Origin: Verrucomicrobiota bacterium
GTDB taxonomy: Bacteria > Verrucomicrobiota > Verrucomicrobiia > Limisphaerales > UBA11320
Assembly: GCA_016871475.1 (NCBI GenBank)
Contig: VHDG01000096.1
Location: 1 to 9,567 of the forward strand
Reading direction: 5' to 3'
Length of the DNA stretch: 9,567 nucleotides
A model generated the notes under the pieces. The model had not been told where the DNA came from. It saw only the letters and a program-made list of their open reading frames with translations, and did no database searches. A program made the position numbers and the translations under genes. Each line of letters begins with the position of its first letter. Within the stretch, counting starts at the first letter, position 1. Shown here piece after piece: positions 1-5,641 of this stretch.

Positions 1-1886
1 AAGCGCGCCTTCCGGTTTGGATGGAAAAAATGTCCATCGCTGAACAACCTGCGCTCCCTGTCGGGTTCCTGGTCGCGCCCGGACCATGGCCATTGAATGC
101 CTCCTGCCTGATCAATGTGGTCGTAATCCCGGATACCCGTGATGTCGCAGGGCCGGTTTCTGGACAGCCTCTTGAGGATCTGGAACACGGCCTCGGGTGA
201 GGACCATTCGTTCAACAGGTCCCCGCACCCCCAGACCTGAGCCACGAGCTTGAAGATATTGAAGTCACTGAGGGCTTCGCCCGGAGCACGTTTTACTTTT
301 CGAATCCTCCCGATGCGCCGCTCGCTGTTGATGAGCGTGCCATCCTTTTCACCCCACCCTGCTGCCGGGAGGAGCAGATCGGCGTGCTTTGCGGTTTCCG
401 TGGTGCCGTACAGATCCTGAACGACAAGAAAGTCCAGCTTGCCGAGGATTGCCTCGGTTTGGCATCGCTGACCCCAGGAGTGAATCGAGTTGGTGGCTAT
501 GACCCAGAGCGCCTTGATCCGCCCATCCCCAACCCGCTCCAGGATCTGATCGTAGGGCAGCGACGATGTCTGCGGAATGCGGGACTCCGGCACATTGAGA
601 AGCGCCGCGACATCCGCGCGGTCGCTTGGAGACTGGAAGCTCCTGCCTCCGAACAGGCTCGTGATGTTGGCGAACAATCTTGAGCCCATCGCGTTACACT
701 GGCCCGTGATGCTGTTCGCGCCCGTCCCGGCTTTGCCGATGTGGCCACCGATCAGAGCAAGATTGATGATGGCCTGGGCTGTTCGGGTGGCCTCATGACT
801 CTGGTTGACTCCCATGGTCCACCAAAAGCTGACCCTCCGACCCGGCCTGATGGCTTCAGCCAGTCGATAGAGCTGGGTGATGCTGATCCCGGCTGCGTTC
901 GCAACCTGCTCAGGGCTGAACTGCCTGACAAAGTCTGCGAAGGCCTCATAACCCTCCGTGTGTGCACTCACGAAGGCGGAGTCCACCCAGCCCGCCTGGA
1001 TGACGATATTGGCGAGCCCGTACAGGAGGACGAGATCGGACTTGGGTGCGATCGCCAGATGCTCGGTGGCTGCGGCAGCGGTTTCTGTTCGCCTGGGGTC
1101 AATGACAATGATTCTTGGCTGTCGGCGATTCGCGAGCACCCGTTGCCACATGATCGGGTGAGCGATGCAGAGGTTGGATCCGATGAAGACGAGCACATCG
1201 GATTCCTCGAAGTCAGCGTAGGTGAAGGGAGGTGAATCAAAGCCGAATGACTGCTTGTAGGCCACATGGGATGTCGCCATGCACTGGCGTGTGTTGGAAT
1301 CGCAGTGCACCGCACCCATGCCGAATTTCCAGAGCGCACCGAGCATGGCCATCTCCTCCGTGGCGATCTGCCCGGTGCTCAGGAAAGCCACGCTCTCAGG
1401 GCCATGTTGCTCCATGGTTCTCGAGAACTTCATCCGAAACAGATGCAGCGCGTCCTCCCATGAAACCCTCGCCAGTCGGCCGTCTGCTCCCCGTGCCATC
1501 GGATGAAGCAGACGATCCGAGGCATCCAGAGGTGCAAGAGCCTCCCATCCCTTGGGACAGGCCATTCCTATGTTGACAGGATATGTCGTGGTGGGCGTCA
1601 GGTTCACAGCCTGGCCATCACGGATATGCGCGTCCAGGGAGCATCCTGTGGAGCAATAGCCACAGACGGTGCTTGCGATGGCTTCCGGGGCCTTTCTGGC
1701 GGAGACGTGTCCCAGACCAAAACGGCCTGGCTCCAGAAGCAACTCTTCGGTCATGTGCCCGGTCCATCTTCGGAGCGACCAGAGATCGCTCAGTTCGGTC
1801 CCGAGGCGGGCGGGCTGAGGCGCCACTGCCGATGGAACGTTGTCTGGCGGGCTGGATGCCGTCTGGCAGGTTGCGTCCAGTTTCAT
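1..1886 (-). CDS. Molybdopterin oxidoreductase, assimilatory nitrate reductase type (NasC/NarB-like), partial, C-terminus off the left edge
   Basis: Catalytic Mo-bis-MGD subunit, probably reducing nitrate to nitrite in the cytoplasm. Reading the minus strand from ATG 1886 gives 628 codons with no stop to the window edge. Cys75, Cys78, Cys82 and Cys110 form a C-x2-C-x3-C-x27-C [4Fe-4S] site, followed by Lys112. Cys202, in SNTRQCMATS, is the likely Mo ligand. WTMGVNQSHE (about 356-365) and GANSITGQCNAMG (389-401) match the NasA/NarB group of the DMSO reductase superfamily. About 70 residues precede the first cysteine, with no twin-arginine motif or hydrophobic signal. The start overlaps the upstream iron-sulfur/anchor gene by ATGA, and GGGGGA lies 8 bases before the ATG, so the two are probably translationally coupled subunits. 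The family is clear. Nitrate as substrate is inferred from these motifs and from the neighbouring nitrite reductase. Confidence 0.9.
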   Translation of the reverse strand, partial: MKLDATCQTASSPPDNVPSAVAPQPARLGTELSDLWSLRRWTGHMTEELLLEPGRFGLGHVSARKAPEAIASTVCGYCSTGCSLDAHIRDGQAVNLTPTTTYPVNIGMACPKGWEALAPLDASDRLLHPMARGADGRLARVSWEDALHLFRMKFSRTMEQHGPESVAFLSTGQIATEEMAMLGALWKFGMGAVHCDSNTRQCMATSHVAYKQSFGFDSPPFTYADFEESDVLVFIGSNLCIAHPIMWQRVLANRRQPRIIVIDPRRTETAAAATEHLAIAPKSDLVLLYGLANIVIQAGWVDSAFVSAHTEGYEAFADFVRQFSPEQVANAAGISITQLYRLAEAIRPGRRVSFWWTMGVNQSHEATRTAQAIINLALIGGHIGKAGTGANSITGQCNAMGSRLFANITSLFGGRSFQSPSDRADVAALLNVPESRIPQTSSLPYDQILERVGDGRIKALWVIATNSIHSWGQRCQTEAILGKLDFLVVQDLYGTTETAKHADLLLPAAGWGEKDGTLINSERRIGRIRKVKRAPGEALSDFNIFKLVAQVWGCGDLLNEWSSPEAVFQILKRLSRNRPCDITGIRDYDHIDQAGGIQWPWSGRDQEPDRERRLFSDGHFFHPNRKAR

Positions 1887-3580
1887 GATCCGATTCCCCC
1901 GGGCATTCGCGGTGGTTGAGCGGCGACGAAGAATCGCCATCGATGCAGGAGCTCAGCGGCCCCCGCAGCTGTCAGCCCCAGCACGGCTCCGGCGGGGGAG
2001 GCGAGGAGCCCGGTGATAAACCCCAAGGCGATGATTGCAGCTCCGGTGTTCAACAGCCGGCTTGCGTGAAGCGTCTTTTGCAGGACCTCGGTTTCAACAC
2101 GAGCGTTGCGATGACGCGGGGAGTCGGGGTTCTTCAGCGCAGTCGTGTTGAGGATTCTGTGCCAGACCGATTGCGACAGGGGCGCGATGAGTGCCACCGC
2201 CAGTAGGATTTGCTTCCATTGACGGGATTCTTCCGTGGCCGAAGAGACGTGAAACCCGATGCAGGCGGCAGCCAACAAACAGCCCATTCGCACGGTTGCC
2301 CGAAGGAACGATGGCCAGGTAACAAGTCCTGCCCAGGCGGGCCGACGGGTATCAACGTAAACCTGTATAGACATGACGACGCCTGCCAAGGAGGAGGTGG
2401 CGGCCAGGATCAGGGAGAGCTTGAACAGCGAATGCTGAGGCGCGAACCAGGCTGACCAGGTCGCTGCTGCGGCGCAGGGGAGAGCCAGGGAAAAGGCGAT
2501 TATCTCGCGGCTGAGCCAGCTGCGCCTCCAGCCCATGAAAGCTCGCCAGGCCCGCAGAGGTTGACCCAGATGCAAACCTGCTCCGAACAGGCCGAGCAGC
2601 AGAAGAGCGGTTCCGGTGGCTGCCATCCATTGAAGCGGGAAAAGCATTCCTGCCAGGGCCAGCACGGCAGCACATGCAAACAGTCCGGCGGAAGCCTGGG
2701 TCAGGAGGAGCATGAAAACCAATGGCCAGTGGGCAGGCTCCAATCGCAGCTGGAGAGAATCTGCCGCTCTCTGAGACGTGAGCGGCCGGGCGCTCCGATA
2801 GAGAGTGGTGGGAGTTGTGATGGTTGGAGAAGGACTGGATGGCAGGAAAAGATTCTGCCCGCCTTTCATCGCAAGCTTTGCGCTGATCTCGGCTGAGTCG
2901 ACGAGCGTGATGCGAATCGCTTCGTTGGGACATCCCTGGGCACAGGCTGGAGCTTCTCCCACGGCCAGGCGTGACGTGCACAGGTCGCACTTTCGAACGA
3001 TGCCCAAACGTTTCGAGTACTTCGGCACCTCGTAAGGGCACTTCATGACGCAATACTGGCAACCGATGCATTGGTCATCGAGATGTCGGACGATGCCACT
3101 GACAGGATCCTTGTCGTAGGCAAGCACCGGGCATCCGTTGAGGCAGCCTGGATCAACGCAGTGATGGCACGCGGTGGTGACGTGCTGTTGCCTGCTTCCA
3201 GGCGCATCATCCTCCGGGATCAGCTGTCCCACGGACCGCCAGGTTTCCCCTTCCTCCAGCCCATTGAGCGAATGGCAGGCTGTCACACACGCTTTGCAGC
3301 CTGAGCAAGCGTCCAGATCGACCTCGAAGGCCATCTGCTGGCCGGGCCCCGGCTGGCTCGCAGGGAGCAGCTTGGAATAGGTCCTGGCTCTCGGGAGATC
3401 TCCAAGCTTGTGAGCCCGCGCAAAGTCCTCAACCAGGGTGAGGCTGCGCTGTTCCTCGAGCAACAGATCCACCCAGGTGGAGATTTCGTGCCGACCGCCG
3501 TTCCGATGCAGCCCAAGGCCTCCCGCCGCTGCTTCGCAGGAAGACTCCGGGCTCGTTTGAGTGGAAGGGGGGTAAATCAT
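1883..3580 (-). CDS. Fused four-cluster ferredoxin (DmsB/NarH-like) and DmsC-like membrane anchor, electron-transfer subunit of the molybdoenzyme
   Basis: 565-residue fusion expected to carry electrons between the quinol pool and the molybdoenzyme encoded next. Residues 1-85 are a soluble lead-in. Sixteen cysteines follow in four groups: 92/95/98/102, 138/141/146/150, 171/174/177/181 and 198/201/213/217, enough for four [4Fe-4S] clusters. A linker rich in Ser, Thr and Pro (about 247-270) leads to roughly eight hydrophobic segments (about 286-306, 312-337, 357-379, 384-408, 427-446, 455-473, 507-527 and 528-546), as in DmsC. DmsB and DmsC are separate proteins in E. coli; here they are one chain. 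There is no signal peptide. ATG 3580 is chosen because the next in-frame ATG (codon 83) would delete the lead-in, which looks protein-like (STWVDLLLEEQRSLTLVEDF). The stop overlaps the next gene's start by four bases. Direction of electron flow and donor are inferred. Confidence 0.88.
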   Translation of the reverse strand: MIYPPSTQTSPESSCEAAAGGLGLHRNGGRHEISTWVDLLLEEQRSLTLVEDFARAHKLGDLPRARTYSKLLPASQPGPGQQMAFEVDLDACSGCKACVTACHSLNGLEEGETWRSVGQLIPEDDAPGSRQQHVTTACHHCVDPGCLNGCPVLAYDKDPVSGIVRHLDDQCIGCQYCVMKCPYEVPKYSKRLGIVRKCDLCTSRLAVGEAPACAQGCPNEAIRITLVDSAEISAKLAMKGGQNLFLPSSPSPTITTPTTLYRSARPLTSQRAADSLQLRLEPAHWPLVFMLLLTQASAGLFACAAVLALAGMLFPLQWMAATGTALLLLGLFGAGLHLGQPLRAWRAFMGWRRSWLSREIIAFSLALPCAAAATWSAWFAPQHSLFKLSLILAATSSLAGVVMSIQVYVDTRRPAWAGLVTWPSFLRATVRMGCLLAAACIGFHVSSATEESRQWKQILLAVALIAPLSQSVWHRILNTTALKNPDSPRHRNARVETEVLQKTLHASRLLNTGAAIIALGFITGLLASPAGAVLGLTAAGAAELLHRWRFFVAAQPPRMPGGIGS

Positions 3581-3584
3581 CGGG

Positions 3585-3603
3585 ACGCCCTGCTTGAGGG
3601 CGT
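3585..3603 (-). promoter_or_regulatory. Intercistronic hairpin between porin and ferredoxin/anchor genes
   Basis: A perfect 7-bp inverted repeat with a 5-base loop (ACGCCCT, CAAGC, AGGGCGT on the coding strand) fills almost the whole 25-base gap between the porin stop (3606-3608) and the next ATG (3580). No T-run follows, so it is not a standard intrinsic terminator. The only Shine-Dalgarno-like bases before ATG 3580, AGGG at 3588-3591, lie in the 3' arm 7 bases from the start, so folding would hide them. The repeat is seen directly. A role in translation control, or in protecting the upstream porin message, is inferred. Confidence 0.5.
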
Positions 3604-3605
3604 TC

Positions 3606-5099
3606 TTAGAAGTTCAGGTTCATCTGCAGATAGAAGAAGTTCGCGTCTCGAGACCCATGCGTCGCCGCCGTGTAGGTCTGGTCGATGTAGTCGCCGGCAA
3701 AGAAACGGGAATAGCCCAGCTCGAGTTGCGCGTAGCGGGTGACGGCGTAGCCGGCCACGAAATCCAGCTCGCTGCCCACGAAGCTGCTGTAACCGGGATT
3801 GATCCCAAAGCCAGTGCCAGGCGTCGCAGCCACACCCCCCCGGGGGACTCCGCCGACGTTGTAGAAATTGTCAGCCGTGTCCGCGAGCCAGAACAGGTGT
3901 CCTTCCAGAGCCAGGCTCAGTTGAGGATGAGGCTTCGACTGCAGGATCGTGCGGACGTCGTGAATGTTCTGCAGTGATACAAGGTCGCCGTAGCCGTAGA
4001 ACTTGTGATTTGTGGGAAAGAGATTCTCAAACGTGCTGTGCTTGCCATCGGTCGGGTTGGAGTCACCGGAGGCATGTGCGTATTCGAGTCCCAGACGTGG
4101 GGTGGACCAGGTTTCCGAGAACGTATAGCCACCCTGAGCGATGAAGGCATAGGCCTCGTGATCCAGGCGTGATGTGGAGGCGCCGGCTCTTGTATCCCGA
4201 TAGTTTCCGAGCTGGCCGATGGCATCGAGAGTGTAGTCCCACGCGCCCAGTGCGCCGGGGTTGCTCTTGATGCGCACACCCATCGTGTAGATATCCCGCG
4301 CGGTGGGTTGGGGAAACTGGGGGCTGGGTTCGGCGGATGCCGCGAAGGGCGAGGCGTTGCGGGAGTAGCCGTAGAGCTCGAGGCTGTGATTCTTGATGAC
4401 CGGGCTCACCGCATGGAAGCCGGAGAAGTAGTCATAATCGTTGGAGACATTGAAGCGTCCGTCCTCCGGGATGACGACCCGACTGGTGAAGATATCCGCA
4501 GCGAAGAGCGAATTCTGCCAACGCAGCTTGGCTGCATCAAACACCCGCCCGATGTTGTTCCAGACAAAATCACCCACCAGGCGTCCCTCCATGAAGTTCA
4601 TCTCCTGACGTCCCACCTTCAACGAGAACGGAAACTCCTTGTGGTTGCCAATGTTGACCCAGGCTTGATGGAGGTCTATCGAGTCGGACTCGGGCCCGTC
4701 GCCGAAGCGAGCCACGGGCGCTGTGGCAGCTGCGCGATCATCGCTTCCCACCAAGCTGCTCCGTCCCTCCGCCAAGGCTCCCCACCATTTGCTGGTATAG
4801 CCCAGGCGCAATCGGATTCTTGAGAGCAGGTAGCTGTTGGAAGTGTCGGCGTTGTTGGAGCGGAAGTCGGTGGAGCCGGGTGAGCCCGCAATTCCATAGC
4901 CATCCTTGGTTTCGTATCGCATTCGCCACGCACCGCCTATGTCCCACTGGTTCATGTAAGGGTCGTTTTTTCGCAGGGCTTCATTGATGAAGCCAGGGAA
5001 GGGCCGGGGTGGAGGGGGCGGGGCGTATTGCGCCATCGCGGTGGGTGCAAAGGCCAGTACCAGCGCGGTCAGGTGTAGCGTGTTTTGTTCTAGTTTCAT
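3606..5099 (-). CDS. Outer-membrane porin of the alginate-export (beta-barrel) type
   Basis: Predicted 497-residue outer-membrane beta-barrel for passive solute entry, here probably nitrate or nitrite. ATG 5099 is chosen because it begins a signal peptide: MKLEQ, a hydrophobic core (LTALVLAFAPT) and TAMA, with cleavage likely after Ala23. The mature protein starts with a proline run (PPPPPRPFP), then a conserved-looking segment ending in WDIGGAWRMRYE, followed by alternating polar/aromatic strands such as LLSRIRLRLGY and FSLKVGRQEM. The chain ends in FFYLQMNLNF, with the terminal phenylalanine usual for BAM-assembled barrels. The frame stays open upstream to 5213, but that stretch lies over a transporter remnant and would bury the signal peptide. 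No good Shine-Dalgarno is visible. The stop of the remnant reading frame is one base before this ATG. The substrate is inferred from context only. Confidence 0.82.
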   Translation of the reverse strand: MKLEQNTLHLTALVLAFAPTAMAQYAPPPPPRPFPGFINEALRKNDPYMNQWDIGGAWRMRYETKDGYGIAGSPGSTDFRSNNADTSNSYLLSRIRLRLGYTSKWWGALAEGRSSLVGSDDRAAATAPVARFGDGPESDSIDLHQAWVNIGNHKEFPFSLKVGRQEMNFMEGRLVGDFVWNNIGRVFDAAKLRWQNSLFAADIFTSRVVIPEDGRFNVSNDYDYFSGFHAVSPVIKNHSLELYGYSRNASPFAASAEPSPQFPQPTARDIYTMGVRIKSNPGALGAWDYTLDAIGQLGNYRDTRAGASTSRLDHEAYAFIAQGGYTFSETWSTPRLGLEYAHASGDSNPTDGKHSTFENLFPTNHKFYGYGDLVSLQNIHDVRTILQSKPHPQLSLALEGHLFWLADTADNFYNVGGVPRGGVAATPGTGFGINPGYSSFVGSELDFVAGYAVTRYAQLELGYSRFFAGDYIDQTYTAATHGSRDANFFYLQMNLNF

Positions 5100-5100
5100 T

Positions 5101-5340
5101 TCAGAAGGGTTCGGATGGATTGTTGCGAGCGCCCGAGTGGCCGACAATGGCGACAGATTGGCCTTCTTCGATCTGAAGATTGATGTTCCGGAGAACTTCC
5201 ATGCGGGAGCCATTGAAACCCAATCGATTGGTCACCTCTTTAAGTTCAAGGAGTGGCATGGCTGGGCATTTTTTGAAGCGCTTTTCCACCAGTCCCATCA
5301 GCCTGTCGAGTATGAAACCGATAAATCAGATGGTCGGGAT
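5101..5340 (-). pseudogene. Remnant of a nitrate-type ABC transporter: permease C-terminus and ATPase N-terminus
   Basis: Reading from 5340 gives IPTI, a TGA stop, then FIGFILDRLMGLVEKRF, which resembles the last transmembrane helix and tail of NrtB-type (nitrate/taurine class) permeases. One base change (GGA to TGA) would explain the stop. The same frame runs on into MPLLELKEV (ATG 5259), the usual head of an NrtD-type ATPase. It continues to the Walker A start, AIVGHSG, and then breaks into ARNNPSEPF and a stop at 5101. The GKST part of Walker A, the Q-loop, signature and Walker B are all missing, so it cannot bind ATP as a normal ABC protein. The permease core is also absent. Family assignment rests on a short stretch; nitrate specificity is inferred from the neighbours. 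The 52-codon ATPase piece could still be translated and couple to the porin start. Confidence 0.65.
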
Positions 5341-5641
5341 GCAGCGAATGATGAGTCCCGGTTTGTTGTCCATCCTTCAGGATGCCCGGGCTCTGCCCGC
5401 TTGGGCTCCGTGGTTCGGACCGCGTGAGATTGGTTTCGTGCGCGAGCAGTGGGGTGCGCTGCTCGTGCTCAGGTGAGTGGGTTGGGGGAGACACCCTGAA
5501 GGGTGGACAACGAACGGGGCGTCCGACTTCGATGCCAGCCTGGATTCGATGGCGATGGCTGAGAGCTATCCGCTTTGTGAGTCAACCTTCGAGGTTCTTC
5601 AACAGCTCTCCGATGTGCCAACGTCGGCCAAGGAACGGGCA
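5341..5641. other. Gene-poor spacer downstream of cysJ, with short inverted repeats
   Basis: No recognisable gene lies here. On the minus strand, a 57-codon frame starts at an ATG overlapping the cysJ stop (TGATG; 5642-5469), but its protein is rich in Ser, Pro and Arg and looks non-coding. Three small inverted repeats are visible: AACCT-CGA-AGGTT (5584-5596), CACCC-TTCA-GGGTG (5492-5505) and a 10-bp arm pair with one mismatch on the minus strand around a 9-base loop (5440-5468). None is followed by a T-run. The stretch may be decayed sequence from a deleted transporter operon. I find no convincing promoter. Confidence 0.4.

Noticed and set aside
741..1235. 164-codon plus-strand frame opposite the left-edge molybdoenzyme
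   Set aside because: Shadow of a conserved coding region in a GC-rich sequence; product shows no known motif.
968..1339. Minus-strand reading frame of 123 codons, with further short minus frames at 752-967 and 497-748, which could suggest a frameshifted left-edge gene
   Set aside because: They are in the wrong frame. Direct translation from ATG 1886 is continuous to base 1 with all expected molybdoenzyme motifs, so that gene is not broken in this window.
2352..3071. 239-codon minus-strand frame inside the ferredoxin/anchor gene
   Set aside because: Its Ser/Arg/Pro-rich product has no family features and lies over the third and fourth cysteine groups of the real frame. It is an overlapping artefact.
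4308..4823. 171-codon plus-strand frame opposite the porin
   Set aside because: Antisense to a gene with a clear signal peptide and barrel pattern; no start signals or recognisable domain.
5100..5213. Longer porin start at 5213
   Set aside because: It would place 38 non-hydrophobic residues before an evident signal peptide and lies over the ABC transporter remnant.
5220..5231. 12-base perfect palindrome CCAATCGATTGG
   Set aside because: It sits within the codons of the ATPase remnant (T-N-R-L-G), is isolated, and matches no operator that I can name. Probably chance.
5180..5476. 98-codon plus-strand frame with a plausible-looking end (ALPAWAPWFGPREIGFVREQWGALLVLR region)
   Set aside because: Its first half is the antisense of the transporter remnant. 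The end looks somewhat protein-like, but I recognise no family and see no start signal.
5615..5640. TGGCAC on the minus strand, like the -24 element of a sigma-54 promoter
   Set aside because: No GC or TTGC element follows at the required spacing, so it is not a credible sigma-54 site.
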